Counted from the stretch's first letter, positions 6,787-13,224 are shown. The stretch is DNA of 64,000 nucleotides from Bacillus methanolicus PB1 (GCF_000262755.1 NZ_AFEU01000003.1:1116001-1180000); one strand, 5' to 3'. A program made the numbers and translations. The notes: generated by a model from the letters alone, not told the origin.

Positions 6787-6951
6787 TTAAGCCTCCTTCC
6801 TATTTTTGTTCATGCCCTCAACCAAACATTGCCCGTTGCAATATAGCTTTCTACCAAACTTCCAGACTTGATCGCCGCGGTAAATGGGCCATCTACACTC
6901 TGGATTGGCACATTGGCCGACAACAACTTGGAGATATTTAGCCCTTAGCAC
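6787..6951 (-). CDS. Small four-cysteine phage protein starting MLRAKYLQV (54 aa)
   Basis: I choose the GTG at 6951, preceded by GAGGAGG, over the ATG at 6987, because the resulting N-terminus (MLRAKYLQVVVGQCANPEC) matches the neighbouring small gene. Cysteines in CANPEC, KLYC and GQC could form a zinc site. The tail is basic (MNKNRKEA). It sits early in the operon, upstream of the yqaI-like gene. Function unknown. Confidence 0.55.
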   Translation of the reverse strand: MLRAKYLQVVVGQCANPECRWPIYRGDQVWKFGRKLYCNGQCLVEGMNKNRKEA

Positions 6952-7227
6952 GTCGAACCTCCTCTCTATCCAGTTTTCAAAGATCATCTGAGGTACACGC
7001 CGAACCTCTGGTAAAAGCAGATTGCCATGTACCTCTGGCGCTTTATCCGCACCGTCCTAAGCCGGGGAAAAAGTGGATTATATGGAGGTAGTAAGGAAAA
7101 ACCCGGCTCATGACGGCAAGGACAAAGGCTTGCCGTATCATTTCAAAGAATGGTAGAATAATAGTGATATTCAGTTACTGCTTGCAGTGTGCTTGGTTGG
7201 ATTGGAACCTTTGCTCACTGCTTTTTG

Positions 7228-7320
7228 TCATATTTCGCCTAAACCGAATGCCACGAGTGTTAAAATCCCGATAAAGACCAGGCCTAGAAAGATAACTCCA
7301 AATGCAACGTACCCCATCAT
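7228..7320 (-). CDS. 30-aa single-span membrane peptide
   Basis: The frame MMGYVAFGVIFLGLVFIGIL continues TLVAFGLGEI and is almost entirely one hydrophobic helix. Its ATG overlaps the stop of the upstream gene (ATGATG), so it is likely translationally coupled. I cannot assign a role. The region from 6952 to 7227 downstream of it has no other frame I can support. Confidence 0.4.
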   Translation of the reverse strand: MMGYVAFGVIFLGLVFIGILTLVAFGLGEI

Positions 7321-7583
7321 CGAACCCTCACTACTGTTGATACTAAAATGCCTTTTTCCTTTAGTTCTGCTACAAACGTCATCAGTTGTTCATGATTTTG
7401 TTTTCTTTCAGCCAATCGCTCTAGTTCTCGAACCGACTTTGATAAATCACGGATCGTCAATTCAGCTTCTTTCAAGTCGCCTTTCATAATGCTTTCTTCA
7501 ATACGGCCGATACACGTCCAAACTGCTCTATACTCTGCAATGGCAGCCGGTCTGTCCTGTGGCAAAAACTGATCTTTATTCAC
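7317..7583 (-). CDS. Helical phage protein of unknown function
   Basis: The 88-residue product (MNKDQFLPQDRPAAIAEYRA...) is predicted to be two or three amphipathic helices, with a TIRDLSKSVRELERLAERKQ segment. It follows the XRE-type regulator closely and overlaps the next small membrane peptide. I do not recognise the family. Confidence 0.55.
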   Translation of the reverse strand: MNKDQFLPQDRPAAIAEYRAVWTCIGRIEESIMKGDLKEAELTIRDLSKSVRELERLAERKQNHEQLMTFVAELKEKGILVSTVVRVR

Positions 7584-7594
7584 TTTCCATCCCC

Positions 7595-8227
7595 CTAAAA
7601 TTTCCTGGATCTTTCTTCGAAAAATATTTCCTTCCGAATATTCTCGTATTGTGCTACTGATGAAATAATGACTCTGTCAGCAATCGCTTCTTGGATCCAA
7701 TTCCGATTTAGTGTGTCCCGGCAAAGTCTCCAATTTCTTTGCATGGAATCAAGAACACATTCAGCAGCCTGCTTTGTATCCAAAATCTCTTCAGCATGAT
7801 TTAATACATCAGCCTCAAGAGTTTCACTTATCTGATCGCCGGGACGCAGCTGAGTGCTAATGTATAGAAGTTTCTTAGCTGCTTCGATAGCGTCGCTCGC
7901 CTGTCTGATAAAGTTAACCAGTTGATCAGAAACAGATTTAAGTAGCCGTGGATCCGTTGGCGGCAACTCCATCCCGTATATGTGTTTTATCTTCGCTAAA
8001 GCCGTATAATCTTCGACGATATGACACCATTCAACGGCAAGTTCAAAAGGTACTTGGGCCGTCCCTGCTTCAATTCTGGATAACCTTTCAACAGTAATCC
8101 CTAAAGCCTCTGCCATATACCGTTTTGTACGTCGTTCTTCTTGACACGCTCTCTCACGAGCAATTCGTAAGATGTTTCCTATCGCTGACGGTGAATATAA
8201 ACGGGTTTTCGCTACAGCGTTCGCCAT
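7595..8227 (-). CDS. XRE-like helix-turn-helix phage protein
   Basis: The ATG at 8227 (MANAVAKTRLYS) has AAGGAGG seven bases upstream; the frame to 8257 lacks a site. The N-terminal half contains an XRE-type helix-turn-helix (RYMAEALGITVERLSRIEAG, residues about 35-60). The C-terminal half is helical (LVNFIRQASDAIEAAKKLL, and AEEILDTKQAAECVLDSMQR), a probable oligomerisation region. It is likely an early transcription regulator distinct from the Cro/CI pair. The target is not visible. Confidence 0.7.
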   Translation of the reverse strand: MANAVAKTRLYSPSAIGNILRIARERACQEERRTKRYMAEALGITVERLSRIEAGTAQVPFELAVEWCHIVEDYTALAKIKHIYGMELPPTDPRLLKSVSDQLVNFIRQASDAIEAAKKLLYISTQLRPGDQISETLEADVLNHAEEILDTKQAAECVLDSMQRNWRLCRDTLNRNWIQEAIADRVIISSVAQYENIRKEIFFEERSRKF

Positions 8228-8331
8228 TTTGTTCGCCTCCTTGTATTTAGTTTTCAAAGGTAGAATAAAATTGAGAATTTTTAAGAAACTGAATTGAAGC
8301 TTGTCCTACCAAAGAAGAGGCAGCCAAATGG

Positions 8332-8463
8332 CTACGAAATTTTGAAATATTTTTCTTTGTTGAAATAAGGCTCGAGCGCCTTTTTGAACGCCTCTTCTAT
8401 TGGTACCTTTCCATACGTCTCTTTTCCGACGTACAAGGGTGATTTTTTCTTTTGTTTTTTCAT
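8332..8463 (-). CDS. Small basic phage protein (43 aa)
   Basis: A GAGGTGATAAAT site precedes the ATG at 8463. The product is very basic at its start (MKKQKKKSPLYVGKETYGKV) and ends FNKEKYFKIS. The intact start signals and position in the early operon argue that it is translated. No known family recognised. Confidence 0.5.
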   Translation of the reverse strand: MKKQKKKSPLYVGKETYGKVPIEEAFKKALEPYFNKEKYFKIS

Positions 8464-8505
8464 ATTTATCACCTCAAATAACCTTATGCAGTTAGGACAG
8501 GTGGA

Positions 8506-8820
8506 CTAACCTATCAGGATCATGAAATATAGATTTTCATGATTATTCGATACAAAGAACACACAATCTCGTTCTTTATCGACGTGAAAAGTAAAATCTT
8601 TTTCGGTAGCTACGATGTATGAGTTCTTAAAATGGATGTCGATCTCATACCCTTCCGTTTCGTCGATATAATCCAAAATGATTTTTTCTGGCTTTTCACG
8701 AATTGACAGAATAGGCGCATCCAATCCGTTATATAAATCAACATTGAAAACTTTATGTTCTGCGCTTTTTAAAAGGTTATAGGCAACCTTTATTAATGGG
8801 AATTGAGCAACTTTGTTCAT
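8506..8820 (-). CDS. Phage protein of unknown function next to antirepressor
   Basis: The 104-residue product (MNKVAQFPLIKVAYNLLKSA...) shares ATGA with the antirepressor stop at 8817-8820, so both are co-translated. The middle is beta-rich (KIILDYIDETEGYEIDIHFK, then FTFHVDKERDCVFFV). I see no DNA-binding motif. Coupling suggests a partner or modulator of the antirepressor, which is only inference. Confidence 0.55.
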   Translation of the reverse strand: MNKVAQFPLIKVAYNLLKSAEHKVFNVDLYNGLDAPILSIREKPEKIILDYIDETEGYEIDIHFKNSYIVATEKDFTFHVDKERDCVFFVSNNHENLYFMILIG

Positions 8821-9584
8821 GAAGCTTCAATTTCCTTTTGCAAAAGAAGTCGGAATGTCTCTTTGCCTTGCGGCGTAATCAGCGTTTGAACGTCCGCTTT
8901 TCCGTTGCGATTCCAATCTTTAAGTTGGAATAATCTAGGAACATATTGTGAATATGGTTTCAATTTACCTTTCTGATCACGATAGACGTATTTTTTATCT
9001 AACAACCAGTTGATAAAATCAGTTTGTTTAATGTGTAATTCTTTTGCTGTATCTCGGAAATTTGTAAGTAAGTTACGATCAACCAAAGCGTCGAAATAAT
9101 CGGCTTTCGGTTTCATTTCTGCAATTTGTTCATTTTGTTTTCTGACAAGTGCCAATGTTGCCTTGAAAGTCATCTTCGTTTGTTCGTCAGCGTGTGGTAA
9201 GTAGGTTTGTATGAACAGATCATCATTAGAAACGTATCCGCCGGTTTTTCGGATTGTAGGCAATACTTCGGCTGTTACCCAACGTTTAAAACGTTTTGCT
9301 TTCTCTTTGATTTCTGGATTATTACCTTGTTTGGCTGCACCAAATATCAAGCTGTAAAGTCCTGACTCATTAATGAACTTTTTATTTTGCTTTCTGCCTA
9401 GCGAGTCGATGACTGGATGGACCGTCGAGTCATCGTCATCAACGTGATTATTAATTGCCTTGTGTGGGTCCGAGAACGATAACGCCGTAGCTGCCTCTGT
9501 TGCTCCAAACCATTCAATTCCTTCAACAATCAATACTGGCAGCTCACCAAACATTTCATGATTGAATGTTTGCAATTGATGCAC
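8817..9584 (-). CDS. Phage antirepressor (BRO-N plus C-terminal KilAC-like domain)
   Basis: The 255-residue product has an N-terminal BRO-N domain (WFGATEAATALSFSDPHKAI, then FINESGLYSLIFGAAKQGNN and EVLPTIRKTGGYV) at residues 1-115. A C-terminal KilAC-type DNA-binding domain follows (LHIKQTDFINWLLDKKYVYR..., at about 175-240). Such proteins inactivate or compete with the phage repressor. It starts at a GTG at 9584 after GGAGG. One copy of the repressor operator (9615-9629) lies 30 bases upstream of it, inside the preceding gene. Confidence 0.9.
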   Translation of the reverse strand: MHQLQTFNHEMFGELPVLIVEGIEWFGATEAATALSFSDPHKAINNHVDDDDSTVHPVIDSLGRKQNKKFINESGLYSLIFGAAKQGNNPEIKEKAKRFKRWVTAEVLPTIRKTGGYVSNDDLFIQTYLPHADEQTKMTFKATLALVRKQNEQIAEMKPKADYFDALVDRNLLTNFRDTAKELHIKQTDFINWLLDKKYVYRDQKGKLKPYSQYVPRLFQLKDWNRNGKADVQTLITPQGKETFRLLLQKEIEAS

Positions 9585-9596
9585 TAAATCGCCTCC

Positions 9597-9833
9597 TTAG
9601 GCAAGATTAGATTTGATACGTTTTGTATCAATAGATACATCAAAAAGATCCGGAAACAATAATTTTCCTGGGGTATCATATAACTTTTCAAATTTAAGCA
9701 TTGTTTCTCGACCTGGATTTCGAAGGCCTTTTTCGATTTTCCTTACGTATACTTCAGAAATATCAAGAATTTCAGCGACTTGTTTCTGCGTTAAGCGTCT
9801 TTTGAGTCTTTCCTGAACAAGTCTTTGTCTCAA
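9597..9833 (-). CDS. Cro-like XRE regulator
   Basis: The TTG at 9833 has AGAGGTG at good spacing, whereas the GTG at 9842 has none, so the protein probably starts MRQRLVQERLKRRLTQKQVA and is about 78 residues. The XRE helix-turn-helix covers nearly all of it (TQKQVAEILDISEVYVRKIE). It is the first gene of the leftward early operon and faces the repressor across four operators, the position of Cro. It should repress the repressor promoter and perhaps its own. Confidence 0.85.
   Translation of the reverse strand: MRQRLVQERLKRRLTQKQVAEILDISEVYVRKIEKGLRNPGRETMLKFEKLYDTPGKLLFPDLFDVSIDTKRIKSNLA
9615..9629. promoter_or_regulatory. Fifth repressor operator, inside the cro-like gene
   Basis: GATACGTTTTGTATC here is identical to the operator at 9891-9905. 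It is within the last codons of the cro-like gene, about 30 bases before the antirepressor start. It could block elongation into the antirepressor gene, or allow DNA looping to the main operators about 260 bases away. Confidence 0.75.
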
Positions 9834-9853
9834 TTTTTTCACCTCTCTTTTTT

Positions 9854-9868
9854 GATACCATTTGTATC
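9854..9868. promoter_or_regulatory. Repressor/Cro operator O1
   Basis: GATACCATTTGTATC is an inverted repeat (GATAC, five-base spacer, GTATC), lying in the 5' leader of the cro-like gene. It is one of four copies in the divergent intergenic region. Confidence 0.85.
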
Positions 9869-9881
9869 AATTCTTGACTTA

Positions 9882-9910
9882 ATTATAGTTGATACGTTTT
9901 GTATCGTCAA
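9882..9910 (-). promoter_or_regulatory. Early leftward promoter of the cro-like operon
   Basis: On the minus strand, TTGACG (9910-9905) and TATAAT (9887-9882) are separated by 17 bases. Operator O2 fills the spacer almost exactly, so repressor binding would exclude RNA polymerase. This promoter should drive all early genes down to the left window edge. Confidence 0.8.
9891..9905. promoter_or_regulatory. Repressor/Cro operator O2
   Basis: GATACGTTTTGTATC overlaps the -35 and spacer of the early promoter. It matches the copy inside the cro-like gene exactly. Confidence 0.88.
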
Positions 9911-9919
9911 CTATTTTTT

Positions 9920-9934
9920 GATACATTTTTTATC
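9920..9934. promoter_or_regulatory. Repressor/Cro operator O3 (one mismatch)
   Basis: GATACATTTTTTATC departs from the symmetric consensus at one base (GTATC becomes TTATC), so it may be the weakest site. It lies between the two promoters. Confidence 0.8.
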
Positions 9935-9947
9935 ATTTGTTTAATTT

Positions 9948-9962
9948 GATACATATTGTATC
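9948..9962. promoter_or_regulatory. Repressor/Cro operator O4 at the repressor promoter
   Basis: GATACATATTGTATC ends one base before a TATAAT (9963-9968), the probable -10 of the rightward repressor promoter (a weak -35 TTTAAT is at 9940-9945). Binding here would shut off repressor synthesis. Sites O2, O3 and O4 are spaced by 28-29 bases, close to integral helical turns. Confidence 0.85.
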
Positions 9963-10002
9963 TATAATATATTTATAAACCTTGTTAGAAAGGGATTTTG
10001 GA

Positions 10003-10431
10003 ATGATTGGTGATAGATTAAAAAAATTAAGAGGGAAGAGATCACAAGAAGAAATTGCACAAAAAATAGGAATATCTAGAGCAAGGTTGTCACATTATGA
10101 AACCGGCAGAAGTGAGCCTGATTCTGAAACACTAAAGAAATTAGCAGATTTCTATGGGGTTTCAACAGATTATTTATTGGGTTCTGAAAATGCCAAAAAG
10201 CCATCTGACGATCTCCCTCCGCTAACAGAAAAAGACGAACGAGACATTGCTCGTGATTTAGAAAAAATGCTTAACGATTTAGAGAATAAAGAAGCGTTAT
10301 CCTTTCATGGAGAGCCAATGGATGAAGAAACAAAAGAAGCTCTTCGATTGTCTTTAGAAAGCTCGTTGCGTTTTGCGAAGCAACTGGCAAAACAAAAATT
10401 CACCCCGAAAAAGTATCGAAAAGAGGATTAG
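10003..10431 (+). CDS. CI-like XRE prophage repressor
   Basis: The start is the ATG at 10003 ([20 protein letters not shown]), with AAAGGGA upstream. The N-terminal 65 residues are an XRE helix-turn-helix ([25 protein letters not shown]). The rest is acidic and helical with no LexA-type self-cleavage protease, so induction probably depends on the neighbouring metallopeptidase gene, as with ImmR/ImmA of ICEBs1. It should bind the GATAC-N5-GTATC operators and hold the prophage quiet. Confidence 0.9.
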   Translation: MIGDRLKKLRGKRSQEEIAQKIGISRARLSHYETGRSEPDSETLKKLADFYGVSTDYLLGSENAKKPSDDLPPLTEKDERDIARDLEKMLNDLENKEALSFHGEPMDEETKEALRLSLESSLRFAKQLAKQKFTPKKYRKED

Positions 10432-10446
10432 ACGGGGGTTGAAAGA

Positions 10447-10878
10447 ATGGGGAATATTAAAGGAATTGTTACAAAACTCATACAAACATATAAAACAAAC
10501 AATCCGTTTGAAATTGCCCAAGCAAAAAACATTTATTTACGTTTTCAAGACTTAGTAAATACCTATGGATATTACAGTACCTATAAGCGTATACAAATGA
10601 TTCATATCAATAATAGGTTAGATGAGCATATGCAACGCTTTGTATGTGCTCACGAATTAGGACATGCGATATTACATCCACGATCAAACACCCCTTTTTT
10701 ACGTAATAAGACTTTATTTTCAATAGATAAGATAGAAGTCGAAGCAAATACTTTTGCTGTAGAGCTTCTTCTACCAGATGAACTTATCAATGATTTTCGT
10801 GATACCTCGATTACCCTCCAAGATTTAGCATCAATAAACGGTATCCCTAGAGAATTTGCAAAACTTAAATTTTTTTGA
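10447..10878 (+). CDS. ImmA/IrrE-type metallopeptidase
   Basis: The 143-residue product carries the zinc-peptidase motif HELGH at residues 69-73 (FVCAHELGHAILHP), followed by a distant glutamate in EVEANTFAVELLLP, the family's third ligand. ImmA of ICEBs1 cleaves the ImmR repressor to allow induction. The gene lies 15 bases after the repressor gene, so the two form one operon and the peptidase is the likely anti-repressor under stress. The start follows GGGGG. Confidence 0.92.
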   Translation: MGNIKGIVTKLIQTYKTNNPFEIAQAKNIYLRFQDLVNTYGYYSTYKRIQMIHINNRLDEHMQRFVCAHELGHAILHPRSNTPFLRNKTLFSIDKIEVEANTFAVELLLPDELINDFRDTSITLQDLASINGIPREFAKLKFF

Positions 10879-10927
10879 GAGTATAATAGTTATTTTTTAC
10901 TAGGTAATTTTTATAGGAGGGTTAGAA

Positions 10928-11617
10928 ATGGCTCAATGTAAATTTTGTGGTAAGAAGGGAATCTTCTTGACGGTATCAAAAGCAGGGCTTTGTAATAAAT
11001 GCCATAACCCTGTAATGTTTAGTATCGAAAGACATGTTGAAATCATCAATGAATCTTTAACGTTGGTTGAAACCTCGAAGAATTTCAACACAAAAATGAA
11101 TAGATTGGATTTAGTAGAAGAACAATATCGAATTCTTGATAAAGATTATTATAGTAAGGGCATATCAGTTTTAAGTGATACACCAAGAAACAAATTGAAA
11201 GAAGTACAAGCGATCAGAAAAAGACTTGTTGAAGAGGAAATTGAGAATCGTATAGAAAAACACATGGATAAAGCGAAGCTTGCGAAAAGTGTAAATGCCA
11301 AAATAAACAATGCCAACAAAGCGTTGATGGAACTAAAAGAATTTGCTAAAGAATACGGCTACCTGAACGAATTGTTAGTTCATAATATCCAACACTTCAT
11401 TCATAAAGTGGAACTTGATGATTTAATTTTGAAAGCCGAAAAATTTGAGTTCAAAGGGAACAACAAAAAAGCATTAGAACAATACCAAGAAGCGCTATTT
11501 TTCTTGAAAAAGGATGATATTCCTGATCAGAAGCAGGATGATTTGATTAGGAAATTAGAAAATAAAATAAATTCACTTAAAGAGGATAGTAATAAACAAA
11601 GGATAAACATGAAATAG
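10928..11617 (+). CDS. Zinc-ribbon/coiled-coil protein of unknown function
   Basis: The 229-residue product begins with a treble-clef-like zinc ribbon (CKFCGKKG and GLCNKCHNP, four cysteines at about residues 4-25). It continues as long charged helices with a TPR-like segment near the C-terminus (AEKFEFKGNNKKALEQYQEA). An AGGAGGG site precedes the ATG. It follows the peptidase gene by 49 bases and could share its transcript. I know no function; a place beside the immunity genes is typical of superinfection or defence genes, but nothing here proves it. Confidence 0.6.
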   Translation: MAQCKFCGKKGIFLTVSKAGLCNKCHNPVMFSIERHVEIINESLTLVETSKNFNTKMNRLDLVEEQYRILDKDYYSKGISVLSDTPRNKLKEVQAIRKRLVEEEIENRIEKHMDKAKLAKSVNAKINNANKALMELKEFAKEYGYLNELLVHNIQHFIHKVELDDLILKAEKFEFKGNNKKALEQYQEALFFLKKDDIPDQKQDDLIRKLENKINSLKEDSNKQRINMK

Positions 11618-11763
11618 TTTATGAAAAATTCATTATTATTAACCGTCGCAAAAATATAAAACTGAAAACTATTACAATACCACACCAAAAGCGTGTTTTA
11701 ATTTAAGGTATTGATGGGTATTTTGTCCATAAATACATAAATCTATAAAAAGGGGAGTTTATT

Positions 11764-12306
11764 ATGAAAAAGAAAATTTTATTTGTAACTGCACTTTTAT
11801 CTTTAGGATTAGTATTAGCTGGTTGTGGCTCTTCTGATGTAAGTACAGGAGGAACAGGTAATTCTACTGAAAAAAAGGAAGAATCTAATTCTGAAACTAA
11901 AGAAGTAAAGAAGGACTCAGGTAAAACCATAGATGCAACAGCACACACAACTGATGTTCTTGGAATGAAAGTAGCATTAGGAGAAATTAAAATTACTGAA
12001 GATAAAATTTCTGTGGGAATGAATTTAGAAAACACATCAGACGCTGCTCTTAGTTTTTATCCAGATCAAGGCCAATTAGTTGTTGGTGACATGCAACTTA
12101 ATGCAAACATGTTTATGACTACTGGAGAAATTGGCGGAGACGTTCAAGGTGGAGTTAAACAAGAGGGAGTAATTGAATTTCTTGCCCCTGAAGGGAAAAA
12201 GATTGATGTGAATGCAGTCAAAGAACTTAAATTACTTTTTGGAGATATAACAACTGCAGACTTTATGCAATCAAAGCCAGTTGAATTTGTAGTACCTGTA
12301 CAGTAA
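11764..12306 (+). CDS. Prophage-encoded lipoprotein (DUF4352-like fold)
   Basis: The 180-residue product starts with a lipoprotein signal peptide, lipobox LAGC with the acylated cysteine at about residue 21, then a Ser/Thr/Glu/Lys-rich linker. The C-terminal domain has the beta-sandwich pattern of telokin-like or DUF4352 proteins (VALGEIKITEDKISVGMNLE, ...SFYPDQGQLVV...). It is exported and membrane-tethered. It is next to a small membrane protein and not needed for replication, so it is a probable lysogenic-conversion gene. Superinfection exclusion is one possible role. Confidence 0.75.
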   Translation: MKKKILFVTALLSLGLVLAGCGSSDVSTGGTGNSTEKKEESNSETKEVKKDSGKTIDATAHTTDVLGMKVALGEIKITEDKISVGMNLENTSDAALSFYPDQGQLVVGDMQLNANMFMTTGEIGGDVQGGVKQEGVIEFLAPEGKKIDVNAVKELKLLFGDITTADFMQSKPVEFVVPVQ

Positions 12307-12320
12307 GGAGGAAAAAAACT

Positions 12321-12668
12321 ATGAAAAGAACAACTGAATTTGTATTAGGTTTATTAGGTGGTATTTTTGGCTTTATTGGTGCTTTTATGGCTTTATTTAT
12401 TGGTGGTGTTGATGCTGCGTTCAGTTCTTCAGGGACAAGCGAAGTTATTGGTTTAGGTTGGGCTGCGGTTATTTTATCAATTCTCGGAATTATAGGATCT
12501 GTAGTTGTAAAAAGCAAAGCAAAATTTGGTGGGATATTAATGCTTATTTCAGCAATTGGTGGAGTTATTAGTATCTCAATGTTTTATATCCTCCCTGGGG
12601 TTTTATTACTTATTGCAGGCCTTATGGGGATTTTCAGAAAAGATAAAAATAAAGAAGTTGCAGCCTAA
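12321..12668 (+). CDS. DUF4064-like small membrane protein
   Basis: The 115-residue product has four hydrophobic segments (LGLLGGIFGFIGAFMALFIG, VIGLGWAAVILSILGIIG, GGILMLISAIGGVISISM, YILPGVLLLIAGLMG) and a short basic tail. This resembles DUF4064-family membrane proteins, often encoded beside lipoproteins. An AAGGAGG site precedes it, 14 bases after the lipoprotein stop, so the two are co-transcribed and may work together at the membrane. A terminator follows. Confidence 0.75.
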   Translation: MKRTTEFVLGLLGGIFGFIGAFMALFIGGVDAAFSSSGTSEVIGLGWAAVILSILGIIGSVVVKSKAKFGGILMLISAIGGVISISMFYILPGVLLLIAGLMGIFRKDKNKEVAA

Positions 12669-12679
12669 GTAAAATAGGG

Positions 12680-12705
12680 AAGCCCTTTTTTAGGGCTTTT
12701 CTTTT
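12680..12705 (+). terminator. Terminator of the lipoprotein-DUF4064 operon
   Basis: AAGCCCT (12680-12686) and AGGGCTT (12692-12698) form a hairpin followed by TTTCTTTT. It lies 11 bases after the DUF4064 stop. Confidence 0.85.
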
Positions 12706-12748
12706 AAACAACTAAAACCGAACATATATTCTTAAAGGAGATGACTTC

Positions 12749-12925
12749 ATGATTATTGATTTTTTCGCAAAAAAAGAAGAAAAAAGTAGAAAACAAGATC
12801 AAAGGGATAAAACAAACAATGAAATTGTCCGCATACCAATTATTAAAAAAATTTACATGAAAGACAGAGAGATTTATTATGAAATAGAAGGAGAAAACAT
12901 TCCGAGAAAGTGGGAAGAGAGATAA
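12749..12925 (+). CDS. Small charged protein at the prophage end (58 aa)
   Basis: AAAGGAG lies at a good distance from the ATG at 12749. The product (MIIDFFAKKEEKSRKQDQRD, ... IYYEIEGENIPRKWEER) is highly charged. It is the last frame before the junction with gerE. Some phages encode a recombination directionality factor or a similar small regulator at the attachment site, but I see no helix-turn-helix, so this is speculative. A transcription terminator follows immediately. Confidence 0.5.
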   Translation: MIIDFFAKKEEKSRKQDQRDKTNNEIVRIPIIKKIYMKDREIYYEIEGENIPRKWEER

Positions 12926-12929
12926 TAAA

Positions 12930-12966
12930 AAAACGGAGTGGCTTGTCCACTCCTTAATTATTTTTT
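12930..12966. terminator. Bidirectional terminator at the prophage boundary
   Basis: GGAGTGG (12935-12941) and CCACTCC (12947-12953) form a stem. T runs lie on both sides in the correct sense (TTTTTTT at 12961 on the plus strand, and the A run at 12927-12933 on the minus strand). It would end the phage transcript and also stop any transcript reading in from the gerE promoter. Confidence 0.8.
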
Positions 12967-12975
12967 TGCAATGAA

Positions 12976-12998
12976 TATGTATCACATTTGAAATATGA
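12976..12998. other. Prophage attachment junction inside gerE
   Basis: Reading gerE leftwards, codons match GerE through the HISN motif (residue 49, 12986-12988) and then change to unrelated VIHIHCKK. The crossover core must be in or next to this stretch. The shared core cannot be bounded exactly without the other end of the prophage. Confidence 0.8.
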
Positions 12999-13132
12999 TT
13001 CCGAACCGTTTTTTCGCTTATAAATAATTCACTAGCGATCTCTTTTGTTGTTTTATCCTGTACTAACAGTTCGAATACTTCTCTTTCTCTTTTCGTGAGT
13101 AACGGTTTGTGCGTATATTCATTCTCCTTCAA
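12986..13132 (-). pseudogene. gerE: gerE, 5' portion (interrupted by prophage)
   Basis: From a TTG start at 13132 with AAGGAGGG upstream, the frame reads KPLLTKREREVFELLVQDKT, TKEIASELFISEKTVRNHIS and N, an almost exact match to the first 49 of 74 residues of GerE, the LuxR-family regulator acting with sigma-K late in the mother cell. The end of the recognition helix and the whole C-terminal helix (about 25 residues) are missing, and a chimeric frame runs 93 codons into phage DNA. Its place next to sdhB is that of B. subtilis gerE (ysmA, which lies between them there, is absent). The intact promoter and start suggest it can be restored by excision. I did not see the 3' half, which should lie beyond the left prophage end. 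Confidence 0.93.
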
Positions 13133-13196
13133 GTATTGTAACCCTCCTTGCCTTCGCCAGCTATGAACCGTGGGATGGGTATATATTTAGTCACCA

Positions 13197-13224
13197 TATC
13201 ATATGTGAATTAATGGAACAGAGT
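13197..13224 (-). promoter_or_regulatory. Sigma-K promoter of gerE
   Basis: On the minus strand, CATATGATA (13205-13197) matches the sigma-K -10 consensus CATAnnnTA, and an AC (13224-13223) sits 17 bases upstream, matching the sigma-K -35. It is about 65 bases before the gerE start. GerE is expressed from a sigma-K promoter in B. subtilis, so the control region has been kept. Confidence 0.75.

Larger units (their letters stand above)
1..12990. mobile_element. Prophage (right-hand part) integrated in gerE
   Basis: Everything left of the gerE break is phage-like: a sigma-like factor, many very short overlapping ORFs, helicase-loader and DnaD-like replication genes, RecT and YqaJ recombination genes, an antirepressor, divergent Cro/CI-like regulators with repeated operators, and an ImmA/IrrE gene. 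The early genes run leftwards from about 9.83 kb, and the repressor and accessory genes run rightwards. The right boundary is the point where the gerE reading frame stops matching GerE (12983-12995). The left boundary, structural genes, integrase and the 3' half of gerE lie outside the window, so I cannot say whether the phage is complete. Confidence 0.93.

Noticed and set aside
7082-7156. A 24-codon plus-strand frame (MEVVRKNPAHDGKDK...) in the gap after the phage early genes
   Set aside because: Too short, opposite to the operon, and without a convincing ribosome-binding site. The region 6990-7227 shows only short repeated ACCTCTGG words that I could not interpret.
12704-13132. A 142-codon open frame that could be called a full LuxR-family protein
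   Set aside because: Only the first 49 codons match GerE. The rest is antisense to the 58-residue phage ORF and runs through a terminator, so it is a chimera made by the insertion.
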